Shown: in pieces, positions 16,964 through 26,400 of the stretch | Position numbering within the stretch: the stretch's first letter is position 1 | How the letters are laid out: each line of letters opens with the position of its first letter | Assembly: GCA_038527485.1 (NCBI GenBank) | Contig: JBCBFT010000012.1 | Location: 1-64,000 of the forward strand | Length of the DNA: 64,000 bases | Direction of reading: 5' to 3' | Source of the DNA: JALEFZ01 sp038527485 | GTDB lineage: Bacteria > Bacteroidota > Bacteroidia > J057 | Translations under genes and position numbers: made by a program | The notes under the pieces: generated by a model | Seen by the model: the letters and a program-made list of their open reading frames with translations, nothing else | Told to the model about the DNA's origin: nothing | Database searches by the model: none

Positions 16964-17628
16964 GTTCAATATCTCACATCAATTATGATCGTTTGGCGGG
17001 CTGGTATGATCGGCTGGCAAGCTGGGTTTTTGGCGATCTATTGCTCGAATCTCAGAAAGAAGCCGTGCACATGGTGGAGAAGGGGAGCCATATTTTATGG
17101 ATAGGCGGAGGAACGGGAAGTGTCTTGCCTGAGGTGTTACAGCAAGAGATAGGAGCCTTGACGTATGTGGAGGCTTCTGTGGAGATGCTGAAGCGAGCTA
17201 GGCAACAACTTCATGAGCTAGGCTCAAATACGCCTATAGCGATGATCCACGGCACAGAGGATGATATTCCCTCCCAATCCTATGATGCAATCTTTAGCTT
17301 TTTCTTCTTGGATCAATTCCCACAAGTCGAGATGGATCGGATCTGGACAGTTTTGCAGGGCCATTTAAGAGAGGGAGGTCAGTGGGTTCAAGTTGATTTT
17401 TCAGATAAGGCGAGCAGATGGTGGCACGTACCACTCATCCAGTTTATGTATCTTTTCTTTAAGATTACTACGGGCTTACAAACACATCAACTACCTGATA
17501 TGGAGAAGGGATTTAGAGAAAATGGATATAGACTCAAAAAAAGCTGGAGCAAAGGAAAAGGGCTAATTCAAGTTCAAGTTTGGCAGAAACATGGTCCAGA
17601 TAAATTCCCTTCTAAACAATGCAATTAG
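16960..17628 (+). CDS. Class I SAM-dependent methyltransferase
   Basis: A 222-residue methyltransferase starting MSSISHINYDRLAGWYDRLA, a quinone/lipid methyltransferase-like opening (NYDxLAxxYDxLA). SAM motif I is WIGGGTGS (about residues 47-54), with an acidic Glu in YVEASVEM at the expected spacing. The FFLDQFP block corresponds to motif III. The start was chosen for its 4-nt overlap with the UbiA-like gene. Pairing of a UbiA-like protein with a methyltransferase suggests modification of an isoprenoid quinone or similar lipid; this is inference. Confidence 0.8.
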   Translation: MSSISHINYDRLAGWYDRLASWVFGDLLLESQKEAVHMVEKGSHILWIGGGTGSVLPEVLQQEIGALTYVEASVEMLKRARQQLHELGSNTPIAMIHGTEDDIPSQSYDAIFSFFFLDQFPQVEMDRIWTVLQGHLREGGQWVQVDFSDKASRWWHVPLIQFMYLFFKITTGLQTHQLPDMEKGFRENGYRLKKSWSKGKGLIQVQVWQKHGPDKFPSKQCN

Positions 17629-17667
17629 CTGGATAACCCCTCGCAATTTGCATTGAGTACCGATTCT

Positions 17668-18282
17668 CTACCTATTCAACTCATCTTTTATATCCACAAT
17701 GAGCTGAATCATTTTTTCAATACTGGCAACCTGCTCAGGATCGGTTAATAACTCTGGAAAAATGAATGCCAGTTCTTCGTCTTCGATATACACTAGGCCT
17801 GCATCAATTTTATTGAAGGTATCGTAGAGGCTGATCTTGATGTCGTCAGAGAGAATCAGACTGGCAAATAAAAGGTCATTTGTGGTAATTTGTAACCATT
17901 CGCCCAAGTCATGTCGAACAAAGCTGGGCTGGTCCAAGTCTGCAATGATGTCGAGATGGGGAAGTTCTTCTAGGGGTTTGATGGCTCGAAAGAGTTTACG
18001 TTGAGGATTCACCATCGGAATGCTGATCTTCAAAGCTTCCAGGATCGTCTCTCTCGAACGGTTGGGAAGTTCGACAGGCTCGATTCGTAAACTGTAATCT
18101 TGGTAAGTTCCAAAAAGGGTGAAGCTACGCTCACTGGCATAAGCTAAACTCAAACCATACGTTTCGCCGAGACCTTCATGGAGCTTTTCTTTCTTGCGGA
18201 AGTTGCGGTTGCGAATAATGGCAGCTGTGACAGAAGCGATCGCCAAAATACTCATGACAATGATAAAACCCGTAGTACCCAT
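17668..18282 (-). CDS. Hypothetical membrane-anchored protein
   Basis: A 204-residue protein with one N-terminal membrane helix (residues 3-22), a basic stretch (RNRNFRKKEKL) and a soluble cytoplasmic domain of about 170 residues; not recognised. The topology suggests an inner-membrane protein facing the cytoplasm. A TACATTTG box lies 4 nt upstream of its ATG, as at folK. It is divergent from the alpha/beta hydrolase gene, with starts about 40 bp apart. Confidence 0.65.
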   Translation of the reverse strand: MGTTGFIIVMSILAIASVTAAIIRNRNFRKKEKLHEGLGETYGLSLAYASERSFTLFGTYQDYSLRIEPVELPNRSRETILEALKISIPMVNPQRKLFRAIKPLEELPHLDIIADLDQPSFVRHDLGEWLQITTNDLLFASLILSDDIKISLYDTFNKIDAGLVYIEDEELAFIFPELLTDPEQVASIEKMIQLIVDIKDELNR

Positions 18283-18286
18283 GCCG

Positions 18287-18294
18287 CAAATGTA
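18287..18294 (-). promoter_or_regulatory. -7 promoter element, leaderless arrangement
   Basis: The minus strand reads TACATTTG, then 4 nt, then the ATG of the gene ending at 17668. Same geometry as folK. Confidence 0.45.
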
Positions 18295-18324
18295 GAATCT
18301 TCATTTACATTTTCCACATAAAAT

Positions 18325-18981
18325 ATGCCAATGTCTGACTCACCCATATACGCGATCCCTGGCCTGAGTGTCGATGGGAGGATTTTCCAAAAGCTTTCTT
18401 TGCCTTTGCCTATCAAGGTTTTGGAGCATAAAAAGCAAGGAGATCAACGCGTTTCTTTGAGGGAGTATGCCCACGCTTATGCGGACCAAATTGCGCATCC
18501 TTCCCCGATCTTACTGGGGCTGTCTATGGGAGGGATGATGGCACAAGAACTGGCACAAATTCTACCTGTGAAGAAGCTCATCCTTCTTTCTACCTTGAAA
18601 AAAGGCGATCGTGTACCCTTCATGTTACAGGTAGCGCGTTATATTCCTTTATATCAAATGGCTAGAGGCGAGTGGAGGCTCAAGATGCTGCCGTACTGGG
18701 CCCCACGATTTGGGATCACAGATCCTGGCGAGCAGCAATTACTGCATGCAATGTTTGCTTCTTTTGACGATGCGTTTCGGATGTGGGCGGTGGCTTCTAT
18801 CATACAATGGGAACCCCCCACCATCTCAGGTCGATTTTTGCATTTACATGGAAGTGAAGACCATTTATTCCCCGCTTCTCATATCCGGAAGGCAGAGATA
18901 ATGAAGGGCAATCATTTTATGGTGTACCAGGAAGCAGGTGAGGTAAGCAGACGAATTACGCAGTTTTTGGAAGGGATGTAA
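18325..18981 (+). CDS. Alpha/beta hydrolase
   Basis: A 218-residue hydrolase. The nucleophile elbow is LLGLSMGGMM (Ser about residue 67, GxSxG type), the acid is likely in LHGSEDHLFP (about 172-181), and the His is in KGNHFMVY (about 194). There is no signal peptide, so it is cytoplasmic. The first ATG (18325) and the third codon (MSDSP) are both possible starts. The substrate is unknown; similar compact hydrolases act on esters or act as thioesterases. Confidence 0.82.
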   Translation: MPMSDSPIYAIPGLSVDGRIFQKLSLPLPIKVLEHKKQGDQRVSLREYAHAYADQIAHPSPILLGLSMGGMMAQELAQILPVKKLILLSTLKKGDRVPFMLQVARYIPLYQMARGEWRLKMLPYWAPRFGITDPGEQQLLHAMFASFDDAFRMWAVASIIQWEPPTISGRFLHLHGSEDHLFPASHIRKAEIMKGNHFMVYQEAGEVSRRITQFLEGM

Positions 18982-18991
18982 ATGTTAGCCA

Positions 18992-19921
18992 TCACATCAA
19001 GGGTCTGGGTGGAGGAATCTCTCCATTGCTGGAAGGCGTTTCCTGCGCTTTTTTGGCTTTTTTCTTTTTCTCTATCTTTTCTTTTCCTTTCAGCTTATTT
19101 CCTTTGGTTTCTACATACAATGTTTCGAGGAAGTCTGTCAAGCCTTGTCCTGGATCATCATGCTGAGAGAAAATGGTGACAATTCCCCTTTTTTCGAGGA
19201 CGAGTTCCTGCACAGGGTTGGGTTTGATGAGGTGGATAAATGACTTCGGTTTGGTCTGGGCATTCTTAGCACTTTGCCAGAGCTTATTGAGTTTATATAA
19301 AAGGAAACGGATGTTGATATCCGATAGACTGTACCCGATAAAGAGAATGGAGCGACCCAGTACGTCAGCCCTTAGCTTAATATCTAGGGGTTTTTCAAAA
19401 TCTAGACGGTCAAAGTAAGAGCTCTCTGTCAGTACGATCGAACTGTCATTGTCAAAATCCCCATGAAACTTGATGATCTGGGTGGTTCCTTCTTGGACCC
19501 GACGGATGTCTGATACATCTGCGATTTTGACATAAGACTTGTTGTAGGCATCGAAGGCAAACTCTATCCAACGATCGTAATTCGTCGTGTAGATGATGGG
19601 GAAATCCAATTCGACGATCAATTGATGGATACGCGATTCCTCGATTTTGACCTTATCGGTGTTGTGCCACTTTCTGTCCATCCAACTACGCAGGGGACCG
19701 ATCCCTTTATTCATCTTGTAGTACTCCGCGAGCATCAGGTGGTCGCCATAAGTGCGGAAGACATCTTTGTCATAACCCAGATCTTTCGCTAGTCTATCAA
19801 TCAATCTGTCCCAAGAGGGTAAACCCAGGTTCATGGATACACCTCCCCCCACAAAGAGGATGACGTTGCGCTTCTTGATGGCATCGATGAGGTCGTGGAT
19901 GTTGTGGGTACTGTAAAACAT
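18992..19921 (-). CDS. SIR2 family protein (stand-alone)
   Basis: A 309-residue protein with an SIR2-like NAD-binding domain: GGGVSMNLGLPSW (residues 25-37), TTNYDRW (112-118, with N114) and KFHGDF (about 151-156, with H153), then SILFIGYSLSD (about residues 193-203). These are the positions of the NAD-hydrolysing residues of SIR2 effectors. There is no zinc-binding Cys cluster, so it is not a typical protein deacetylase. The last 40 residues are Lys-rich and end in a Pro-rich tail. Such proteins often serve as anti-phage NADase effectors, but no partner gene is adjacent, so the role is open. Confidence 0.85.
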   Translation of the reverse strand: MFYSTHNIHDLIDAIKKRNVILFVGGGVSMNLGLPSWDRLIDRLAKDLGYDKDVFRTYGDHLMLAEYYKMNKGIGPLRSWMDRKWHNTDKVKIEESRIHQLIVELDFPIIYTTNYDRWIEFAFDAYNKSYVKIADVSDIRRVQEGTTQIIKFHGDFDNDSSIVLTESSYFDRLDFEKPLDIKLRADVLGRSILFIGYSLSDINIRFLLYKLNKLWQSAKNAQTKPKSFIHLIKPNPVQELVLEKRGIVTIFSQHDDPGQGLTDFLETLYVETKGNKLKGKEKIEKKKKAKKAQETPSSNGEIPPPRPLM

Positions 19922-20130
19922 AAGGGTCTATAACGTCACTAGGAAGAGAACGTAGAAGGGAAGTATTGATTGTCAATTAAGTATAGTTGGGACGTTTAAA
20001 CCCAAGATAAACGCATTGTGTTTTTTATATAGTGCAAGCGAGAACCTGCCACATGTAAAAGAAAGTGTGGAATAAGGAAAATAAGAGGAGGTGATGATTC
20101 CTATTTTCTAGCGGGTATCTCAAAGAAAAA

Positions 20131-21120
20131 TTATAGAATCAGCTTTTTGGCTTCTTTGAGCAGGGTTTCTTTTTGTGTCAAGTTTAAGCTCAAAGGCAAC
20201 TGGGCCAGTCCGATCAGCCTGCGCATGATCTCTATTCCCGCCAGACGCCACATCAAGCCTGCATTGAAGCTTTTAGGACCCTCATATGTTGCCAAAAACT
20301 GATCTACGATCTCTTGATCCTGTTGGGCCATCATGAGACTGGCTACGCAGACAGAAACATCAAATTCTGCTCTCCCAAAGAAGCAAAACTCTGGATCTAT
20401 GATCCGTACACCTTCGAGGGTTTTGAGCCAACTTCCTGGATAGTAATCGCCATGGAGTAGGGTAGGGCCGTCCTCTGTGTAGTGTTTGGACAACTCTTGA
20501 ATCTTTGCTTTCAGTATAGCATCCGTTTTGTAGGTCATGGCTATCTCTTGCAAGCCAGGCATGATCTGGTCGAGATCAAATCCGTTTTCCTCCATGAAAG
20601 GGTACTGGAAAATATGCTCCGCATTGAGCGCGCGCATAGCCCGATTGCTCAGATCCAGTGATGTTTTTTCTGGAGAAAATCCTTGATGCAGCAGAGAAAT
20701 AAATTCACTTATACCCTTCAAATCTTCTGCTTCGATTCTTTTTCCCTCTTGATAGATGAAAGAAAAATCATTGGATTCGCCTAGATCCTCTAGCATGATG
20801 ATGCTATTCCCTTCATCAATGTTATTGATTTCTGGCGTATAAGCCTTGATCTGGGGATTTTTTTGAATCAATTCATAAAAACGCCCCTCAATGACAGCCC
20901 GTTCTTTAGGCGCAGGTATCTGCGGAAATTTTTCTACGTAATCACGGGATTGTTTAATGATGAACGATCGGAAATTGGTACGTATCCGAAGGGTGTAGTT
21001 CATGTTGCCTTCTCCAGGTTTGGAGGCTGTTTCTACGATTTCGTCAGGTCCTATCCACTTATTTTCTTTGAGATAGGAAGTGAGGGAAGGGAGTTGCTCC
21101 GCATCGAGTACGAAGTTCAT
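20131..21120 (-). CDS. Phosphotransferase, 5-methylthioribose kinase-like (APH superfamily)
   Basis: A 329-residue kinase of the APH fold. The catalytic loop is LLHGDYYPGSWL (about residues 220-231) and the metal-binding motif IDPEFCFFGRAEFDV (about 239-253). HGDxxxGS plus DPEFxFxGxxxFD is the pattern of methylthioribose kinase (MtnK) rather than of aminoglycoside kinases, which have HGDxxxxN. A glycine-rich PGEGNMNYTLRI loop near residue 36 binds ATP. It lies 82 bp downstream of a nucleoside hydrolase on the same strand, so it may phosphorylate the released pentose. The exact substrate (methylthioribose, ribose or another) is not determined by the sequence. Confidence 0.8.
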   Translation of the reverse strand: MNFVLDAEQLPSLTSYLKENKWIGPDEIVETASKPGEGNMNYTLRIRTNFRSFIIKQSRDYVEKFPQIPAPKERAVIEGRFYELIQKNPQIKAYTPEINNIDEGNSIIMLEDLGESNDFSFIYQEGKRIEAEDLKGISEFISLLHQGFSPEKTSLDLSNRAMRALNAEHIFQYPFMEENGFDLDQIMPGLQEIAMTYKTDAILKAKIQELSKHYTEDGPTLLHGDYYPGSWLKTLEGVRIIDPEFCFFGRAEFDVSVCVASLMMAQQDQEIVDQFLATYEGPKSFNAGLMWRLAGIEIMRRLIGLAQLPLSLNLTQKETLLKEAKKLIL

Positions 21121-21202
21121 AAGGAAAGGGATTTGTGTTGATGTACGAAATACGGAACTAACCTAAGGGTTTAATCCCACAAGCGCAACGTTTTGTCGAA
21201 TT

Positions 21203-22123
21203 CTATTCTCCCATCAGGCTTTTCATTAACCATGACTTGAAGGCAGGGGCTGTATCATGGCAGTATCTGATGGTGTGATAGTGAAAGGGTTGGGCCGTCA
21301 CCGTGAGGTAGTGTTTGAACTGTGGGAGATCCTTGGCCATGTCATCTTTGGCTAGCATAATCTTTGGGTAGAGGTCCTGCCACTCAAAGAGATCGGGGCG
21401 GAGGATGTATCCGCTTGCCAGCACATCAAATGGATTGAAAGCTTTGACGCCGAAGGGTGCCCACTGTTCCAGCCAAGGTAAGGAATGCTTGGCCAGAAAC
21501 TGAGACGCTTCATCTCCTTGCGAAAGAGTATCCAGATCCGCTTCTGTGATCCAGATTTTGTGAGAGATCTCAAATGGGAGGAGAACCACGTTGATCTCGT
21601 GTTGGAGCAAAATCTGGAAGGCTAGCACATCCAACTCAAAGTTGAGGTCAGGAAATGGGGGATCGTGATCAGGACCGATTTTGAAAGCATGGTCGGTCGA
21701 GCGACGGCCTGCCACGCAAACTACATATTCGATCTGCTTGGCAAGATGGGGTTCCAGGAGCAAAAGCTTGCCGATGTTGGTCAAGGGGCCAATAGCCATG
21801 ATGGCCATGGTATTTGCTTTCAGATGATCTGCGAGTCCTTGGGTAGCGGGATTGTGTTGGATATCCTGTAGATCAAGTGCTTCACTCGCTCCTTTGAAGA
21901 TTGGAATCTCTTTTCCTTGGCCAAAGCGACGAATCATCTCATGTGCGATCGCATCTGCTTCATCGATGAATGTATTTCCAAATACGGTGCTGATCCCTTG
22001 AATGGCGACCTCCTGGCTTCGCATGAGGTGGAGGAGGGCAAAACCGTCGTCTACATCTGCTACCCCTCCCCGACGGTCAGGGGCGCCTATCGCCAGATCT
22101 GTATCTACCCAGATTTTTTTCAT
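21203..22123 (-). CDS. Nucleoside hydrolase (IUNH family)
   Basis: A 306-residue Ca-dependent N-ribohydrolase. The N-terminal Asp cluster is present but split: DTDLAIG, an insert of about 11 residues (APDRRGGVADV), then DDGFALL; most relatives have DTDxGxDD without a gap. GPLTNIGKLLLLEP and the C-terminal FNPFDVLASGY (with the Ca-binding Asp) fit the family. It lies 13 bp downstream of smpB and 82 bp upstream of the MtnK-like kinase. It likely frees a base and a pentose from nucleosides in the cytoplasm (no signal peptide). The base specificity is unknown. Confidence 0.9.
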   Translation of the reverse strand: MKKIWVDTDLAIGAPDRRGGVADVDDGFALLHLMRSQEVAIQGISTVFGNTFIDEADAIAHEMIRRFGQGKEIPIFKGASEALDLQDIQHNPATQGLADHLKANTMAIMAIGPLTNIGKLLLLEPHLAKQIEYVVCVAGRRSTDHAFKIGPDHDPPFPDLNFELDVLAFQILLQHEINVVLLPFEISHKIWITEADLDTLSQGDEASQFLAKHSLPWLEQWAPFGVKAFNPFDVLASGYILRPDLFEWQDLYPKIMLAKDDMAKDLPQFKHYLTVTAQPFHYHTIRYCHDTAPAFKSWLMKSLMGE

Positions 22124-22136
22124 AGATAAACTCCAA

Positions 22137-22604
22137 TTACATGCGCATTTGGCGGTTGATCTCTCGTTTGGTATCCTTCTCTTTCAAAGAATCACGCTTG
22201 TCAAACAGCTTTTTACCCTTGGCGAGGGCAATCTCCATTTTGATGAAGTTGCGGTCGTTGAAGTAAATTTTGAAGGGGACAATGGTATTGCCTTGCTGCT
22301 CCAGTCCTTTGCGGAGCTTGGCAATTTCTTTTTTCTTCAGAAGCAGTTTTCGGATACGCACAGGATCGTGATTATGGATGTTTCCTTTGTCATACTCGGC
22401 AATATTCATCCCTTTGATAAATACCTCATCATTATCCACATAAGCATACGCTTCTTGTAGATTGGCCTTTCCTTGCCGCAATGACTTTACTTCAGTCCCT
22501 CTCAATACAATCCCCGCTGAAAAAGTTTCGATGAACTCGTATTCGTATCTGGCCTTTCGGTTGACAATCGCGGAGGGCTTCTTATTTTTTCCTTTATCTG
22601 CCAT
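22137..22604 (-). CDS. smpB: SsrA-binding protein SmpB
   Basis: A 155-residue tmRNA partner in trans-translation. Typical blocks: NRKARYEYEFIETFSAGIVL, GTEVKSLRQGKANLQEAY (about residues 36-53), NHDPVRIRKLLLKKKEI and a basic tail KKLFDKRDSLKEKDTKREI that enters the ribosomal decoding region. The start at 22604 (MADKGKNKKPS) matches family length; the ATG at 22691 would add 29 residues. It is followed closely by the nucleoside hydrolase gene. No ssrA gene was seen in the window. Confidence 0.96.
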   Translation of the reverse strand: MADKGKNKKPSAIVNRKARYEYEFIETFSAGIVLRGTEVKSLRQGKANLQEAYAYVDNDEVFIKGMNIAEYDKGNIHNHDPVRIRKLLLKKKEIAKLRKGLEQQGNTIVPFKIYFNDRNFIKMEIALAKGKKLFDKRDSLKEKDTKREINRQMRM

Positions 22605-22722
22605 GTAAAATTTACGCCCTGAAATTTGTGTGTGATAGATACTGGTTCTCTTTGGGTAGGACAACAACGACCATTTTCCCACCCCAACCATATCTTAAAA
22701 AAAGTTTAAGCGTAACCACTCG

Positions 22723-23130
22723 TTACGGTTCTGGCTGGCTCAATGTTTCAATATATCGCTGAAACCGCTGTTTGTCAATGGGATGTTGGATTTGTTTTCC
22801 CTTGGCGATCAGTCTGTCCCCACAATAGGCCTCATAAAGCGTATGCACAGCTCCCTTGGCATCGATTTTTTGGAAGGTAGCCTCAAATCTCACTTTACTC
22901 CCCAATAAGGCAGGGCTTATGTGTGTAATGTCAAGGTAAGCACCCACAAATTCTTCTTCATGCTCTATCATATCGAGGACAAACAGGCGTCCTGCCCACT
23001 CTGCATCTCGCCCCAACGCGAAGGTCCCATAAACGGGATGAACGGGACCCGAATTAAAAGTGGCAAGTTTATCCTCCGTTACTTCTGTAGTATAAATTTT
23101 TTTATCTCCTTCCTGGAATAAATTTTTCAC
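22723..23130 (-). CDS. Hotdog-fold thioesterase-like protein (FlK-like)
   Basis: A 135-residue protein with a GTG start. The block FVGAYLDITHISPALLGSKVRF (split: FVGAYLDITH and ISPALLGSKVRF) is typical of the fluoroacetyl-CoA thioesterase-like hotdog group, where the His and an upstream Glu (MIEHEEE) take part in acyl-CoA hydrolysis. Length fits a single hotdog domain, which works as a dimer. The C-terminal KQIQHPIDKQRFQRYI resembles the usual closing helix. The physiological acyl-CoA is unknown. It lies upstream of smpB on the same strand, 118 bp away. Confidence 0.75.
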   Translation of the reverse strand: MKNLFQEGDKKIYTTEVTEDKLATFNSGPVHPVYGTFALGRDAEWAGRLFVLDMIEHEEEFVGAYLDITHISPALLGSKVRFEATFQKIDAKGAVHTLYEAYCGDRLIAKGKQIQHPIDKQRFQRYIETLSQPEP

Positions 23131-23454
23131 AAATTCAATATGTTTTTGAAAGTAGTAGGGGAAATTTGAACCTTGAGAAATTCATAATAAAGTTACAAAT
23201 TATTCAAAACGCGGGATGTTTCCATATTCTTCATTCACTGTAACCTCATATTTTGTGGAGAGTCTAATGGGAAAGGGATACGATACACATACCTTTACAT
23301 CGTTTCTTTACGTAGAGAAGAGAGAGATAAATGGGTGTGGGTGAAAACAAGAAAATGAGAACAATCAATCTATTCACTCTTTGGATTTCGGGCTGAAGTA
23401 TTTTTCAAAGGAGTAGGAAAAGAATTGTGTGGGAACCCTAGATCAAACATCAAC
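23131..23454. other. Intergenic region between divergent thioesterase and SBBP-protein genes
   Basis: About 320 bp, AT-rich. It must hold promoters for both flanking genes, but no TTG/TAnnTTTG pair at standard spacing stands out, and there is no hairpin or credible ORF. Confidence 0.4.
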
Positions 23455-26400
23455 ATGAAGAAACCTTTCGTTTGGCTTTTATTATTTATCCTGCTTATCT
23501 GGGGAGGAGTAATGTGGATAACAGCCGATCCCAAAGAAGAACAATTATTTATCTCGACTCCCAATCCAGAATTAAGTGACCTGCGGTTTATTAAGAATCA
23601 GGGCCAATGGCCTGCGCGTGCCCTATTCAAAGTACGACTCGTTCATGGAAATCTCTGGATGGAAGACAATCAGTGGGCCTGGGTATTGGACGAACCCATT
23701 CCTGTAGATGATCATGGACATGCACATGTGGACTCAGGTACGGTTATAGAAGGTCAGATGTTCTACATGCGATTTGAAGGTGCCAACCCCCAACCTCAAG
23801 TAGTACCCGAACACAAGTTTTCTACCTATCATAATTATTACCAAGGGAATAATCCCTCCAAATGGGCAAGCAAAGTGCCTTTGTATGGCATCATCAACTA
23901 TCAGTCGCTCTACCCAGGAGTAGATTTGAAAGTGTACGGAGACATTGACCATTTGAAATACGATTTTGAGGTGGCTGTAGGGGCAGATCCTGCCCAGATT
24001 CGCATAGCGTATGAGGGGCTGGAAAAGATTGAATTGAAGAATGGACAGCTACACTTAGATGCGCGTATCCACAAGATCGTGGAGGAAGCGCCGATCGCTT
24101 ACCAGTGGATCAATGATCAGCAAGTACCTGTGAAGTGTGAATATGCACTTAAAGGAAAGGTGCTTTCTTATCATTTTCCTGAAGGTTATCGTAAAGATCT
24201 TCCCCTTGTCATTGATCCTACCCTGATTTTCTCCTCTTTTACGGGGTCGTTCTCTGATAATTGGGGCTATACAGCTACCTATGATGACGACGGCAATGCC
24301 TACGCAGGAGGTACGATCAATACGATTTCTTCTACAGGAAATACGGATGGTTACCCCACGACTCCTGGAGCCTTGCAGACGACTTTTAGCGGAGGTGGAA
24401 GCGATATTACCCTCAGTAAATTTAATCCAATGGGTACAGACTTGGTCTATTCTACCTACATCGGGGGCGAATTAGAGGAGCAGCCACACAGTCTGGTGGT
24501 CAACTCAAATAATGAGCTTATTCTGATGGGGCGGACCAATTCAGACCAAATTCCTATCGCTGGAAATCCCTTTCGAGGGTTTAAATCCAGTGGATTTGAT
24601 TTGTATCTCGCAAAATTTGCAGCGGATGGTTCCCTCCTTGTCGCTACTTATTTTGGTGGTTCTGGCGCAGATGGTAGCAATGGTACACCCGACCCAGACA
24701 ATTATTCTAGCACCAAATACAACTATGGCGACGATGCTAGAGGAGAGGTCATTGTCAATGACAATAATGAAATTTTTGTCGCCGCTCCGACTCAGTCTAT
24801 CAATGTGCTACATGTCAATCCTATCCAACCCATTCTGGAAGGAAGTCAGGATGGAATGGTGATTAAATTTACGGAGGACTTATCGTCTGTTATTTGGTCC
24901 ACTTACCTAGGGGGATCAGGCGTGGATGCGGTCCATGGCATCAAGATCGATCCCAACGGAGATGTGTGGGTAGTAGGTGGAACAAATAGTGTAGACATGC
25001 CAGTGACAAATGGTGTTATTCAATCTTCTTATGGAGGCGGTGTCGATGGATTTTTGGGGAAAATTGCAGGTGATGGGAGTCAAATCATTGCTTTATCCTA
25101 TGTAGGCACAAACAGGTATGACCAAGCCTATCTGATAGATTTGGACAAAGATGGCGACGTCTACATCGCAGGTCAAAGCGAAGGCAATATGCCTATTGTC
25201 AATCCACCTGCTGGTGCTGTGTACAGACACGCAGGAGCCAAGCAATTCGTCCGAAAATACAACTCAGAGCTTACCCAAATTATGTATTCGACTAATATCG
25301 GGAGCGTCAATGCTGTAAGGCCCAATCTCAGCCCCACGGCTATGTTGGTCGACGTGTGTGAGGAAGTATACATAGCGGGTTGGGGCGGAGTGACCAACCA
25401 GTTTGGGAGTGTTGCAGGGATGGAAACAACGGCGGATGCCCTACAAGATCAGACAGATGCCAATGACCTGTATCTTTTTGTCTTGTCAAAGGACGCACAA
25501 AGCCTGGATTATGCGACTTACTTGGGAGGTTTGAATTCGACTTCGACAGTAGGGGAACATGTAGATGGGGGGACTTCTAGATTTGATAAAAATGGAATCG
25601 TTTATCACGCAGTTTGTGCTTCTTGTATCAATTCTGCTCCTTTTCCGACTTTTCCACAAGGGGTATACAGCGAAAACTCCAACGGTCCTAATTGCAACCT
25701 CGCGATCTTTAAGCTTGCCTTTGACCTAGAGGGGATACGTGCAGATTTTCGGATCACCAACCAGATGGATACCATTGTAGGTTGCGCCCCTTTTGTGGCA
25801 AACTTTGACAATAGAAGCTTCGAAGGAACCTCTCCAGGACAGATTCAGTATGACTGGGACTTTGGCGATGGTTCAGGGAGTTCTAATATCCGTGATCCGC
25901 AGTACATCTTCAACGATGGAGGATTTTATGAGGTGCGGTTGATCATTACAGATTCTTTGAGTTGTAACATATCCGATACCGCTTATCGCTACTTACGCAT
26001 AGTAGATCCTCCTGAAGTAGATGCAGGGGATGATGTATCGATCTGTCCAGGTGAGACTCGATTTTTGAATGGCGCTGGAGAAGGAACCTACAGATGGAGT
26101 CCTGTTGGGAGTGTTTCTGATCCCAGTATTCCTAATCCCGAGATAAACATTAACACCACGACTACTTTCACGCTGACAGCAGTTGATGAGTTTGGGTGTG
26201 TAAATAGAGATGACGTGACAGTGAGCGTGCTCACACCCAGGCCCGTAGAGGCGGGATTAGATCGGACGGTATGCGTAGATGAGGTTGTTCAACTTCGAGC
26301 GCGAGCCCCTCAAGGAGGAATCATATCTTATGCTTGGGAGCCCTCCGCAGATGTCACTCCTCCCAATATTCCTGATCCCATTGTTATTCCTAACCAGACG

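Noticed and set aside
18992..23130. Possible defence island around the SIR2 gene
   Set aside because: Neighbours are a hydrolase, an MtnK-like kinase, nucleoside hydrolase, smpB and a thioesterase; none is a defence gene.
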